From: a virus
DNA: 43,548 nucleotides
IMG/VR virus record: IMGVR_UViG_3300035670_000440
Span: 1 to 43,548 of that record
Strand: one strand, 5' to 3'
Positions 16,629 through 26,141 of the stretch are shown piece by piece. A program made the position numbers and the translations under genes. Positions within the stretch are counted from its first letter, which is position 1; each line of letters opens with the position of its first letter. The notes under the pieces are model-generated. The model ran no database searches, had not been told where the DNA came from, and saw only the letters and a list, made by a program, of their open reading frames with translations.

Positions 16629-17510
16629 TTATTGTTGTGGTGCTTGTTGCAATATTCCTTGTTGAACTTCTTTTGGCAAAGTAGAAAACACTCTTTGTAT
16701 TGCAGCTTCAGATCTCTTTCTTGACGCTTCTGGCATTCTTCCTTTTGCTTCTTCATAAGCTTGACTCATGCTAACGTAAGCTCCTAACAAACTATTAGGT
16801 TCTATTGGTCTTCCAGAAGAAATAGACTGTGAAACTTTTGTTCCAATATCCTTAGACATTTTGACAATATCTTCAGATACAAGCTCTGCAGACAAGTTTT
16901 TTACATCTGTTCTACCTATAAATCTTCCAAGATCCGCAAAAGGACCAGCAAGAAAACTTCCAATAGGTGAAAGAAATCTACCAATTCCTTGTATGTCTTT
17001 ATATCCAGAAGCTAAATCGACTCCTGGATCTACATCAATAGTAATAGGACCAGCTGCAGCAGCTTCTTGAGCTTTTCTAAGAGCATCCATCTCAAGATCA
17101 AATTTTTGTTTTGTTAAACCAAACTGAGCTTGAGCAAGACCAAGTTGACCACGACCAATAGCAAGCTGACCACGACTAATTTCTTGCTGAAAAGGAACTT
17201 CTACTTCTTGTCTAAATTTTTGAGCTGCTGCCGTTAAGTCAATACCAGCTTGAGCAAGTTTATCTTGAGATTGTGCCCTAGCGTAATTATAAGCCATTGT
17301 AGCGTCAAACTGCTCAGCCTGCATTTTTTGCTGACGTTCTTTCAAATTCATTTCTGTAAGAAACTGCTGATTTTGTTGCTGTTGTTCAGCTCTACGCTGC
17401 ATTAAATTAGCAGTAGATTCGGCTCTACGCTCAGCCATTTGATCGTAGTTAGCTCGAGTTTGAATAGCAAACTGAGAAGCTTGTAGTAAGTTTTCAAAAG
17501 GAGACGCCAT
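16629..17510 (-). CDS. Coiled-coil internal virion (ejection) protein candidate
   Basis: 293 residues, 11 bases upstream of the giant gene. The N-terminal 150 residues are an uninterrupted Q/A/R/E-rich helix (AERRAESTANLMQRRAEQQQQ, then repeats of RGQLAIGRGQLGLAQAQFGL), a likely long coiled coil. A less biased region follows with GIGRFLSPIGSFLAGPFADLGRFIG, a possible amphipathic or membrane-contacting helix around residues 175-200. Place and composition match the internal core proteins that podoviruses eject with DNA, next to the giant injected protein. No enzymatic motif is seen. Confidence 0.65.
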   Translation of the reverse strand: MASPFENLLQASQFAIQTRANYDQMAERRAESTANLMQRRAEQQQQNQQFLTEMNLKERQQKMQAEQFDATMAYNYARAQSQDKLAQAGIDLTAAAQKFRQEVEVPFQQEISRGQLAIGRGQLGLAQAQFGLTKQKFDLEMDALRKAQEAAAAGPITIDVDPGVDLASGYKDIQGIGRFLSPIGSFLAGPFADLGRFIGRTDVKNLSAELVSEDIVKMSKDIGTKVSQSISSGRPIEPNSLLGAYVSMSQAYEEAKGRMPEASRKRSEAAIQRVFSTLPKEVQQGILQQAPQQ

Positions 17511-17512
17511 AT

Positions 17513-18190
17513 TTATATCCCACCATAAGTTAATTGTGGCACAGCGAAGTTTGTATTAAAACTAGTATTAAATCTAGGTGAAGTATAATTTTGTCGACCA
17601 AACATTCTTTCCATAAAAGCCATGTCTTCAGCTCTTTGAGCTTGCATCATTTGCTGACCACTGCGTTGTGCACCATAACCCATAGCCATACCGCCTAAAG
17701 CTCCTAAGGCTTGAGCAAACGGATTGTTCTGTGCCATACCAGCTCTAAAGTTTAATGCGTTCATACGTGCAGCGTTACGTGCTTGTACGTTTTGAGCTTC
17801 AATGTTTGAACGTGCAGCTTGAATTTCACCAAGCATACCAAGACGTTGAATATTACTTTGACCCAAAGCACCAAAAAGAGAAGCCTGTGCTGCTCGTCTA
17901 TCCATAGCAGTAGCTTCTGCAGCTAAAGCTGGATTACCCATTTGTGCGTACATACGCTGTGCTTGGGCTGCAGCTCCACGCTGCGAAGACTGAAAACCTT
18001 GATAAAGAGGTTGATCGAAGTTAGCACCTTCTACTCTAGCTCTAAGCTCGTCATACCCAGCAGTAGATATTTGCTCTGGGGTAAAACGATCTAGCATACG
18101 TGCTGCTCGTCTGTTTGATCTACTTTGTAGGAATCCAGATAAGAGGGAACTTCCAGCTCCTACCAGCATCCCAGCTGTCATTGGGTCCAT
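17513..18190 (-). CDS. Alanine/glutamine-rich internal virion protein candidate
   Basis: 225 residues. A strong ribosome site (AAAGGAGATATTATG) sets the start. Residues 4-23 (MTAGMLVGAGSSLLSGFLQS) form a glycine-zipper-like hydrophobic segment. The rest is helical and rich in A, Q, R and M (AAAQAQRMYAQMGNPALAAEA, LGALGGMAMGYGAQ). This is the pattern of small ejection proteins such as T7 gp14, which insert in the host envelope during DNA entry. It stands with the coiled-coil protein and the giant protein in one unit, consistent with a three-part ejection apparatus. No family match is claimed beyond this analogy. Confidence 0.65.
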   Translation of the reverse strand: MDPMTAGMLVGAGSSLLSGFLQSRSNRRAARMLDRFTPEQISTAGYDELRARVEGANFDQPLYQGFQSSQRGAAAQAQRMYAQMGNPALAAEATAMDRRAAQASLFGALGQSNIQRLGMLGEIQAARSNIEAQNVQARNAARMNALNFRAGMAQNNPFAQALGALGGMAMGYGAQRSGQQMMQAQRAEDMAFMERMFGRQNYTSPRFNTSFNTNFAVPQLTYGGI

Positions 18191-18217
18191 AATATCTCCT
18201 TTTAAGCCTAAATAAAA

Positions 18218-18391
18218 TTATTCTTTATCAGATTTGTTATTGTCAACATTGTCTTCCATAGCTGTTTGGTCAGCTAAAGCCTGAAGAAGTCGTTGATATA
18301 CATTAAAAGCTTTTGCATGATCTTCTGCCGTAGCAGGAGCTTTACGTGCTAAGTCGTAAATATACGATACCAAAGATTGAAATTCGTTCAT
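18218..18391 (-). CDS. Small hypothetical protein (57 aa)
   Basis: 57 residues, starting MNEFQSLVSYIYDLARKAPA and ending DNVDNNKSDKE. Its ATG overlaps the stop of the tail fibre gene by one base (TAATG), so it is probably translated by coupling. The first 40 residues look helical (HAKAFNVYQRLLQALA), the tail is acidic. It fills the only space between the fibre gene and the ejection genes, which supports it as a real gene. Resembles small phage accessory proteins in size only; family unknown. Confidence 0.7.
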   Translation of the reverse strand: MNEFQSLVSYIYDLARKAPATAEDHAKAFNVYQRLLQALADQTAMEDNVDNNKSDKE

Positions 18392-21300
18392 TAGTTGTAA
18401 AATGGCATTTTGTAAATGTTTCCGTTTATATCTACATATATGTAACCAGCAATAGCTCCAGCGCTAGTAGGAAAGCTACCTGCGTTTGATGTTATCTTAA
18501 AAACAGAAGAAGCATCAGCTTGTGTCACATTAAACTCAACGGCTTTATCGTTTGCTTTATAGAAGTTACCGTAAAATCTTGAATTATTCACAGCTTCAAA
18601 AGTACCAGCAGTAACAGCAGCTCTTCCAGTATCAGCAACACCCCAGAGTTTTACTTGTGGTGTGCCAGAAGCATACTGCATTACAAGTGATCCACCGTTA
18701 ACATTGTCATTGTTGTGGTAGATTGTAAACTTACGTGTTGTCTGCTTTGTATTGTAGCTGTTTTCATGCAATGTAAGACCAAATCTAGAAGACCCAACAG
18801 GGTTTGATAAAACGTGTATACCACCAGAATTTGTATTAGTATTCTGTGCATAAACAAATACTTCACCATCTGTATCAAGTATTTTTACGTTGTTACCACT
18901 AGAAGCTGTTGTTGTTAAAGATCCACGAAGAATAACACTGCCAAACTCAGCAGTACCATCATCCTTAATAGCCCACCCACTAGTTCCCGAAACATAATTA
19001 TTGCTTTTAAGAAGATTGGTATCAATAGTAATGTTATCCAAGTACACGTTAATAGAAGATCCAGTGCTATACGCTCCAGCTACTTCCATTGTCATAATCA
19101 TACCAGCGGATATACCAGTAGCACTAGCTACAGTAATCGCAGTAGTACCAGCAGGATAACCTACTTTAGGTGTTGCTGTTCTTGTAACCCTTGTTATTAC
19201 ACTTGGATGTGATGTAATGGTTTGACCAAGATCTGGATTGTGAGAAAAACGAACAGTGTCGTTATCAAACACTTCGTAAGAGAGTCCAGGATTTAAGTTT
19301 ACTGTAGATCCTACTACGGAAGCAACTTCTCCTAATCGTTGTCCATCAATATAATCTCTAAATGTATCTTGAGTAACCGCAAGAGATATTTGATCGTTAA
19401 GAATTTTTAATGAAGAACTAGATCCAGTAGCTCCCAAATACACTGGACTACCAGAATTAGCAATAACACTAATTGTACTAATTCCAACATTGGTTGGTGA
19501 TCCAGTAGCTGCTTTGTCTTCTGTTGCTGTAACTGATATGTATTCCTTAGGATTAGCCGTGTTTACAATGTATAATACATTTCCATTTTTAATAGGATAT
19601 AGCAACTGGCTTAAATCTAAAGAACTTGTGCTACCGCTATAAGAGGTTGCTAACGATCCTAAATATATATTCCCATATAAGTTTGTAGCTGTTAAAGCAA
19701 AGCCATCTAGCGTCTGGCTAAGTTTAGATCCATAATCACCAGTATTTAAATTAAGTCCTGATCCTATTGGTGCTATTACAGTAGTCGACTGTATTGATAA
19801 ACTTGTCGCCCCAGCAAGAGCAGCTGCATTTACTATAACGGGATATGCAATACCATTGCTGTTATTAACAACATAAAGTTTTTGTCCAATAGACAATGAT
19901 ATTGGTAATGATGTTACTTGTAATGTTGTTACTGTGCCATTGGCAGCACTAGTAAGCGTAGCTATAGAATTACCTGTTGATGATGTTTCTATAATGCTTG
20001 TAATACTTGTAGCAGTTTGAGTAAGTGTAGACCTGACTAAAGCAGTATCAACATGTACTCCAGAACCATTACTTGCAGTAAATGTTCCACCACCTACTTT
20101 GGTTACGCTAATACTAGTAGCTCCTAGAGAAGCATCAGCCGTAAGCTGCAAAATTGTAGAATCTCCTGTGACTTTATCTACAACATATATTCTGTCTCCA
20201 TTAAACATAGCATAAGGCAATCCAGGCGCAGATAATGCCAAACTAAATGGACTACTTATTCCAGAGTATGCTGAACTTATAACACCCAAACTACCTGCTA
20301 CTGAAAATTTCTCTATACTAGTAACAACATTATCCGCTGTTTGTTTTATTTGTGATCTAGCATAAGAGCTTTGTAAATGCACTCCAGATCCACTAGGAAC
20401 ATTTAATGTTACAGATTGTACTGGTAATGAAACCGCTCCACTAGTAACGTCTGAGGTTAATTGTATTTCTGTAGGAGCAAGTGTTGTTGCATTATATACA
20501 AAAAACCTATCTCCATTGTATAGGTTTACTGTTAGTCCTGATATGGGTAAACTAGTAACCGTACCGTTTACTGCACTTGATAACTGGCAAATAGAATTGT
20601 TTGCATTATATCTTTGTACTACACTACTAATACTATCTCCAGTAATACGCAACAATGCCGAAGAACTGTTAGCTGTTAAGTATACCTTAGAATCAATAGG
20701 TTTGCTGACTGTAGAGCTGTTAATAGGTATCGTTGAGCTTAACGCATCCGTATTGCTAGTAACAGTATGTGTTGATACAAGTTCTGGATTTGTGTTGTCA
20801 ACAATAAATAAAATGTCATTAGCCTTAATAGGCACTCTCAAAAACGGTGATTTAAGAGACAAACTAGTAACTGTACCGCTATACGTTGTAGACAAATCTC
20901 CCAAGTAAATAGCACCAGCTAAAAATAAAGACCTTAAATCAATAGCATCGCCTGATATATTAATGTAGCTTACAAGTGATAACTGATCTAATGTAATCGG
21001 AGACTGATCTTTAACACCAAGTATTTTTGGTTTTATAGATATACTTGTAGAACCAGTATTTGCTAAGGCAGTTGTTTGGCATACATATTGTTTTCCATTT
21101 TCTAGGTCTTGTACAATAACTTTCCAACCAAGATCACCTCTAATAGAAATAGGTAAGGGTGTTACAGGTATAGATGTTCTTCCTAGTATATACGAAGCAT
21201 ACGATCCAGAAGAAACAGTACCTGTTGCAACAATAGTTGTTGTACCAGCAGATGTTACCGTACAAGTTATATCGTCAATTTCTATTTCAGCGTCTACAAT

Positions 21301-22080
21301 AACACCATCAGATGTAAAACTACCAGATGAGCGTGTAATTGTAAGAGTGTTAGAACTATTGACTACAGTAATGCCACCACTAGGTGTATAAGTAGTTCCT
21401 TTTGTCAAGTACCCAGAACCAGCATCTACTTTTGCAAGAACATCTAGTTCACCTAATTGAGCACCTATAGATATTGAATACTCTAATTCACTTACCCATG
21501 TTGTAAGGCTTTTTTGAGTAAGGTATATACCATTGCCTTTTTGTAACTGTGACAGTACTGTTGTCGGATTAACAGATATTGTTGTATCAGAAGAACCAAC
21601 ATTAGATGATATGGTAAAAGTAGCTACATAACCAGTTAATGATACAACAGTAATAATATCATCTTCTTTTAAAACACCATCAGATCCTATAGGCACAATG
21701 GGTAACACGGAAACAATTCCAGGCTGTACAGACCCTGATAACGAAGTAATAGGAGGAAACAATGACTGTATAGTATTGAGTCCATTATCACCAGCTCCAG
21801 TTACTTGTAGTGGTGGACGCTGTCCTTGTCGTTGGAGTTGACCTGCACCTAGATTAAACCTAACCCATCCCTCATCAAACCTACCTTCTATAGAATACCC
21901 AGCACCAGTTTTGTCGTTTACAAGGCGTATATCGCCACTTTTGCCTCCAGTTCTATCGGAAGCCTCAGTACCAGCTTCTGAGTTTATAGACTGAGCTAGC
22001 TTTTGTATCTCATCATACACATGTCTAAATACAGAAGAAAGCTCCTGAGGAATATTTCCAGGTGGTTTAATCTGTCTCAT
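18391..22080 (-). CDS. Long tail fibre / tip protein with tandem repeats
   Basis: 1229 residues behind a strong ribosome site (TTAAGGGAGGTCTATG). From about residue 390 to 1000 the protein consists of imperfect repeats about 100-108 residues long. Each has a G-D/x-R-x-Y/F-V-V/Y-N strand (GDRFFVYNATT, GDRIYVVDKVT, GQKLYVVNNSN, GNVLYIVNTAN) followed by a T-S-L/I-S strand and a hydrophilic helix (KQTADNVVTSIE). Near residue 1036 lies GTSGWAIKDDGTAEFGSVILRG, a motif of tail tip (J-like) proteins and fibres. The C-terminal 190 residues are beta-rich and probably a receptor-binding or trimerising head. Likely role: extended adsorption fibre. It overlaps the hub gene by four bases. Confidence 0.75.
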   Translation of the reverse strand: MRQIKPPGNIPQELSSVFRHVYDEIQKLAQSINSEAGTEASDRTGGKSGDIRLVNDKTGAGYSIEGRFDEGWVRFNLGAGQLQRQGQRPPLQVTGAGDNGLNTIQSLFPPITSLSGSVQPGIVSVLPIVPIGSDGVLKEDDIITVVSLTGYVATFTISSNVGSSDTTISVNPTTVLSQLQKGNGIYLTQKSLTTWVSELEYSISIGAQLGELDVLAKVDAGSGYLTKGTTYTPSGGITVVNSSNTLTITRSSGSFTSDGVIVDAEIEIDDITCTVTSAGTTTIVATGTVSSGSYASYILGRTSIPVTPLPISIRGDLGWKVIVQDLENGKQYVCQTTALANTGSTSISIKPKILGVKDQSPITLDQLSLVSYINISGDAIDLRSLFLAGAIYLGDLSTTYSGTVTSLSLKSPFLRVPIKANDILFIVDNTNPELVSTHTVTSNTDALSSTIPINSSTVSKPIDSKVYLTANSSSALLRITGDSISSVVQRYNANNSICQLSSAVNGTVTSLPISGLTVNLYNGDRFFVYNATTLAPTEIQLTSDVTSGAVSLPVQSVTLNVPSGSGVHLQSSYARSQIKQTADNVVTSIEKFSVAGSLGVISSAYSGISSPFSLALSAPGLPYAMFNGDRIYVVDKVTGDSTILQLTADASLGATSISVTKVGGGTFTASNGSGVHVDTALVRSTLTQTATSITSIIETSSTGNSIATLTSAANGTVTTLQVTSLPISLSIGQKLYVVNNSNGIAYPVIVNAAALAGATSLSIQSTTVIAPIGSGLNLNTGDYGSKLSQTLDGFALTATNLYGNIYLGSLATSYSGSTSSLDLSQLLYPIKNGNVLYIVNTANPKEYISVTATEDKAATGSPTNVGISTISVIANSGSPVYLGATGSSSSLKILNDQISLAVTQDTFRDYIDGQRLGEVASVVGSTVNLNPGLSYEVFDNDTVRFSHNPDLGQTITSHPSVITRVTRTATPKVGYPAGTTAITVASATGISAGMIMTMEVAGAYSTGSSINVYLDNITIDTNLLKSNNYVSGTSGWAIKDDGTAEFGSVILRGSLTTTASSGNNVKILDTDGEVFVYAQNTNTNSGGIHVLSNPVGSSRFGLTLHENSYNTKQTTRKFTIYHNNDNVNGGSLVMQYASGTPQVKLWGVADTGRAAVTAGTFEAVNNSRFYGNFYKANDKAVEFNVTQADASSVFKITSNAGSFPTSAGAIAGYIYVDINGNIYKMPFYN
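19340..20910 (-). repeat. Protein-level tandem repeats in tail fibre gene
   Basis: Units begin near residues 391, 495, 598, 705, 805 and 913 with variants of L-x-S-x-x-x-G-T-V-T-S-L. Period is about 100-108 residues. The DNA itself is diverged, so the duplication is old or under diversifying pressure. Weaker copies may lie at about 203 and 297. Boundaries are approximate. Confidence 0.6.
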
Positions 22081-25000
22081 AGACCTCCCTTAAATATCTT
22101 CTCTCTAAATGTAAAGTCAATGCTATCAATCTTACATCCAGCAGGAGACGTTACTGCAAGTCTAAACCTTTTACCTTTTCTGTACTGACCACCAGATTGT
22201 GGAACATCGTAACGGTAGATAGCGTCTTTGTTAGATGACGGTAAAGCCGTTCCTTCTTCTAATACTGGAGATGTCAAAGACACAGGCGTCTCATCATCAA
22301 TTTGTAGGCTCACAGTTGACGGTAGAGCGTCTCTAAGCTGCAACTTGACGTTGTATATCCACTTTTCTATTGCAGGCTCTCTGAGGTCAAAATAGGGCGA
22401 ATAATACGTTGTAGCTTTTGTGGTAGCACTTGTTGCTATTGTTGCTACAACACCACCACCAGTCCAGAATGTAGGTATACCATTAGATGTAACGCCTGGA
22501 GCTGATACTAAAGATGAACCGTACTCACTCGAATTCCACAAGTCCCAACGACGTTGATCTACTGTGTATACAAGAAAGTAATAGTTAGAAGCACCAGAAG
22601 GCCAATAAGCTACAAGCAGCTGTTTATTTCTTGGATCGTAGTTTAATGACACTTGCTTTGTAGTGTCTCTGTTTAACCAAGCTGGGTTTACGGATGAGAA
22701 AGTTTCAGAAGAATAACTTCTAATTATCGGTAACGATATATCTATAGGTGCACCACCATCAGATACATATATACCATTAGGACCTGCAAAAAACATTCCT
22801 ATATCGGTTGTCACAACAGAGGTTGCTGATAGCGCACCAAACCCATTCATCTCGTCTTCAATATAGAAGCCGTCTGGGTTGATTCTCCATATCTTGTTTT
22901 TGCTAAAAGCAAATATCCTGCTTTTAAAAGATACAAGTGCTACAGGTGTTTCTGGAAGTCTTAGGAAGTTTGAAAAGTAATTGAATACGTTAAACTGCCC
23001 TTGAGCAGATCTAAATATATATTGTTTTGCGTCTGATATTACAGAGTGATAACAGTCTGCAACAAAATGATACCCACCTTGCTGACATGACAAGCCGTAA
23101 TTAACCGTGCTTGTAGTCGTTGTTTCTGGAAAACCAGAATTAGATTCGTAAGTAGGTCCAAGCTGATTGATTGTAAAGTTATCTACATACTCAAACTTTC
23201 TGCCTGTAACAGAAGTAGAACCAAATGTAGTAGTAGTCTCAGCCACAGAAGGTGCAAGAGATATTGTCTCTACAAGCTGATAAAAAGATTTTGCAAATCC
23301 ACCAATACCACCAGACTGTGCACGATATATATTAAGATGACTTACCCTTCTGCTTACTGTTGATGGAACGAATGCAGATATTTTAATTTTCTTTCCTGAG
23401 TTAGGAGAGATATAAGATTCTACAGACGTAAGAGGCGACTCTTGAAAGCCATCATACAACAAGCTAAACTTATAATAGTAGGTAGTGTTTGGCTCTGTAA
23501 AACCATTAGGTTCTTCTACTAGGTATATACTACCTATGCTAGATACAAGTGCACCAGTAGAGGTATCAGCATATCTGGCTGCTGGATCTAGCGTACCATC
23601 ACCGTTAAGCATATAGTACATAGATCCAGTATATACCATTGCTGCGTTCTTAACCAGTGTTGTAGAAACAGAAGTATCAGAAAAACTAACACTACTACCA
23701 ATCGTAGACGAAAGATCTATCGTTGTAGTTCCGTGATAATTTTGTCCACCTATGTTATTGTAGTAAGCACGTCTTAATGTTGTTCCACTATAAGATAACC
23801 ATACAACAACATCTGGAAGTCCATCAGACACAGGATGTGTATTGGACCTACTAAGTTGTTGTTTAGGTTGACCACTAGTTACAAATAAAAAACTACCAGC
23901 AGAAGGTATTTCTCTATATTCATTTGATGGAGGTGAATCTTGATACTTAATATAAATACTTTCAGATACGGTACTACCAGCAAGGCTAGCAGACATACTT
24001 ATGTTACCATAAAGACCTATGGTACTTGAGCTTGTTCTAAACAAACACTTTGTACCAAGCTTTAACTTTATTGAGTAGTTATCTAAACTGTTTATAGAAG
24101 TATAAGATGTAACAAGATCTGTTGTTACAAAAGCAAAAACATCTGAAGACCTTCTAAGGTCTGGAGATATATCAACAACGTTAGCAGTTCCAGCAAGGTT
24201 TGACTTAGCTATTTTGTATAAAAAAGATCCAGGAATAGTATTGTCGTTCTCAGAAAGCTTGTTAGGTATTGTTACTTCTTCTACAAATCCACCTATAGCA
24301 GTAACAGCAAGGTACACATCGCTTGATGTTGTTTCCATATCCGTTACTAAGTAACCGTTTTTAGAAAGCTGATACCCAAGCTGAGTGCTAGTTGTAACAG
24401 TCATAGCTCCAGCATTAACCCTATAAAGAGTAGATGTTTCGTTATCGTAAACAAGAACATCTCCAGGATTTTCTGGATCTGAGCATATCGCAGTTATATT
24501 TTGAAATATATCATCGCTCGTCTTATCGAAGTATGGAGCTGTAGATGAAAACCTTGTAAGTCTTTTACCTGCTTTGTCAATATAAACGTAGCCACCATTA
24601 TTGTCTGAACAACCTTTCCATCCAAGACCAAAAGAATATCCTTGAACAGTGTTAGGTATTTCTATAGCTGCGTTGTATATAGCTGGAGTAGATGATGGTG
24701 CAATTCCAAACTGCGTGTGGCTTACAATGCCAAGCCATTTTGCAGGTGTGGTAGATGACCCACCTGTACCTATATGAATAGCTTTATTGTTAGCTTCCAT
24801 AGATACATTACTACCAGCAGTAACACCAAGAGAATACAATGTTCCAGTAGCGTCAGTATCTTGATATAGATACACATTGCTATCGGATATAACAGCTTGA
24901 TAGTTTGCGTCAAGTTCAGCTCTAGTAGAAACCCTACCGTTTGTCCCTACACCTGTTTTCCAAGATTCGTCTGAGCTTCTTCCTTTTATACCACCTGGAT

Positions 25001-25115
25001 ATGATGGATCAATGTCGCTTCCAAAAGAGTACTGATTTTCTAATAGATCAGAAGCTGGTTGCGTTGTTACAAGACCACCATTAAAAGATTTAACTGTTAG
25101 CTGCTGTTTTGGCAT
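22077..25115 (-). CDS. Tail hub / tubular protein, beta-propeller-like (1012 aa)
   Basis: The frame is open from a TTG at 25154, but the ATG at 25115 (MPKQQLTVKSFNGGLVTTQPAS) is preferred: it gives a typical hub N-terminus and a shorter overlap (26 bases) with the muramidase gene. The start FNGGLVT...LLENQYSFGSDIDPSYPGGIKGRSS follows podoviral tail hub or tubular B-like proteins, where N-x-R/D-P-x-G-G-I-x-G-R marks the first repeat. The rest is beta-rich with recurring short strands and turns, consistent with propeller blades (QNITAICSDPENPGDVLVYD, FKSRIFAFSKNKIWRIN). It would form the tail below the portal and hold the fibre encoded next. Confidence 0.7.
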   Translation of the reverse strand: MPKQQLTVKSFNGGLVTTQPASDLLENQYSFGSDIDPSYPGGIKGRSSDESWKTGVGTNGRVSTRAELDANYQAVISDSNVYLYQDTDATGTLYSLGVTAGSNVSMEANNKAIHIGTGGSSTTPAKWLGIVSHTQFGIAPSSTPAIYNAAIEIPNTVQGYSFGLGWKGCSDNNGGYVYIDKAGKRLTRFSSTAPYFDKTSDDIFQNITAICSDPENPGDVLVYDNETSTLYRVNAGAMTVTTSTQLGYQLSKNGYLVTDMETTSSDVYLAVTAIGGFVEEVTIPNKLSENDNTIPGSFLYKIAKSNLAGTANVVDISPDLRRSSDVFAFVTTDLVTSYTSINSLDNYSIKLKLGTKCLFRTSSSTIGLYGNISMSASLAGSTVSESIYIKYQDSPPSNEYREIPSAGSFLFVTSGQPKQQLSRSNTHPVSDGLPDVVVWLSYSGTTLRRAYYNNIGGQNYHGTTTIDLSSTIGSSVSFSDTSVSTTLVKNAAMVYTGSMYYMLNGDGTLDPAARYADTSTGALVSSIGSIYLVEEPNGFTEPNTTYYYKFSLLYDGFQESPLTSVESYISPNSGKKIKISAFVPSTVSRRVSHLNIYRAQSGGIGGFAKSFYQLVETISLAPSVAETTTTFGSTSVTGRKFEYVDNFTINQLGPTYESNSGFPETTTTSTVNYGLSCQQGGYHFVADCYHSVISDAKQYIFRSAQGQFNVFNYFSNFLRLPETPVALVSFKSRIFAFSKNKIWRINPDGFYIEDEMNGFGALSATSVVTTDIGMFFAGPNGIYVSDGGAPIDISLPIIRSYSSETFSSVNPAWLNRDTTKQVSLNYDPRNKQLLVAYWPSGASNYYFLVYTVDQRRWDLWNSSEYGSSLVSAPGVTSNGIPTFWTGGGVVATIATSATTKATTYYSPYFDLREPAIEKWIYNVKLQLRDALPSTVSLQIDDETPVSLTSPVLEEGTALPSSNKDAIYRYDVPQSGGQYRKGKRFRLAVTSPAGCKIDSIDFTFREKIFKGGL

Positions 25116-25701
25116 AGCTGTTATATTCTGTTCGGTTTGAAGCCCACCCAACAAAAAACTGCCTCATTGTTGGTTTAATGTATGCGTGAGTTATATAATG
25201 ACTCATGTGCATAGAATTAATACCATTGTATATTATTTTGTGCGCTTTTGTATTTAAAGACGATAGCCTTAATATGGTTGTATCATTAATTATTCCATCA
25301 AGCATAAGGTCTTCACCGTACAGATATTTGCCACCCTTAATTGTGTTTATAGAATTACAAAGCCTCTGTAACCAAAGAGCAGGTCGCATTACTCCTAGAT
25401 TGATTGCAACCTCAAACATTTCCATAGCTATCTGAGGGCAAATAGCGTAAATCTTGGATAGTTTGTTAGCGTCCCAAAAACCCTTTTTATATATGTCTTT
25501 GGCCATACCTACGGTAAACTGAGACAATGTACCTTTGTGACCAAAAGAACGAGCTGTTTCTATGGATATACCGTAACGCTCGTTATCAACAATATGACTT
25601 CCGTTTTCAGAAACAATCCCCTGGAAGGCATGTTCAAAAGCCTCCTCAGGGGACTGAAAATCATACTTCTTGTTTATTAGTTTAGGAGATCCTGTAGCCA
25701 T
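25090..25701 (-). CDS. GH108-like N-acetylmuramidase (endolysin)
   Basis: 203 residues. The pattern follows GH108 phage lysozymes: FEHAFQGIVSENG with the candidate catalytic E32, then a short insert and YGIS at 43-46, TVGMAKDIYKKGFWD (the T-x-x-x-A-x-x-I-Y-x-x-x-Y/F-W box), and AMEMFEVAINLGV followed by WLQRLCNSIN. In most relatives the glutamate lies in EGG; here it is ENG. The enzyme would cleave glycan strands of peptidoglycan, at lysis or during entry. No signal peptide is seen, so it would need a holin or virion delivery. It overlaps the holin candidate (25677) by 25 bases and the hub gene by 26. Family call is good; lysis versus virion role is open. Confidence 0.75.
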   Translation of the reverse strand: MATGSPKLINKKYDFQSPEEAFEHAFQGIVSENGSHIVDNERYGISIETARSFGHKGTLSQFTVGMAKDIYKKGFWDANKLSKIYAICPQIAMEMFEVAINLGVMRPALWLQRLCNSINTIKGGKYLYGEDLMLDGIINDTTILRLSSLNTKAHKIIYNGINSMHMSHYITHAYIKPTMRQFFVGWASNRTEYNSYAKTAANS

Positions 25702-26141
25702 TCAATGATTCCCTTTCCAGTAAAATCTTTTACAGGATCGTTAAACAAATATGCTAATGCAAATGTTACAAGACTACCACCTTTAGCAACGTAACTAGCC
25801 CATGTAACTTTTTCTGGATTGTTAGAATTATCTAAAACCCACTCACCTTTTTCGTTCACGTTATAAACGTCAAACGGATAAATTATTTGTCGTATAGCAA
25901 CAACAAGTGCTGCTACAATCTTGCCTTTGTTTTTGCCTATTACCCAAACAATAAACTTTTGAAACAATCCTAAGTTTTCTTTAAGATGTTCCTTTGCGTT
26001 AACGGTTGTTTTTTTAGCTGGCATATCTGATAGTTTTGGTTTATTTGGTTGCGGTTTATTTCCAATATTGGAAAACTTTTCTAATTTAACCAAATTAATT
26101 TTATTTGGCTTTTCGTCACTGTTCTGTTCTAATGAATTCAT
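25677..26141 (-). CDS. Membrane protein, holin candidate
   Basis: 154 residues. The first 60 are polar and basic (KPNKINLVKLEKF, NKPKLSDMPAKKT). Two hydrophobic segments follow, about 73-90 (GKIVAALVVAIRQIIYPF) and 114-133 (WASYVAKGGSLVTFALAYLF), then an amphipathic end. It is encoded directly ahead of the muramidase with a 25-base overlap, the usual holin position. The long polar N-terminus is atypical for a holin. It could instead be a virion membrane protein. Confidence 0.5.
   Translation of the reverse strand: MNSLEQNSDEKPNKINLVKLEKFSNIGNKPQPNKPKLSDMPAKKTTVNAKEHLKENLGLFQKFIVWVIGKNKGKIVAALVVAIRQIIYPFDVYNVNEKGEWVLDNSNNPEKVTWASYVAKGGSLVTFALAYLFNDPVKDFTGKGIIEWLQDLLN

Noticed and set aside
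20516-20908. A 130-codon plus-strand frame in the tail fibre gene
   Set aside because: Antisense shadow of the beta-rich repeat region; product resembles back-translated repeats rather than a gene.
25116-25154. Extension of the tail hub gene to the TTG start at 25154
   Set aside because: The ATG at 25115 gives a normal N-terminus and shorter overlap; the 13 extra residues have no support.
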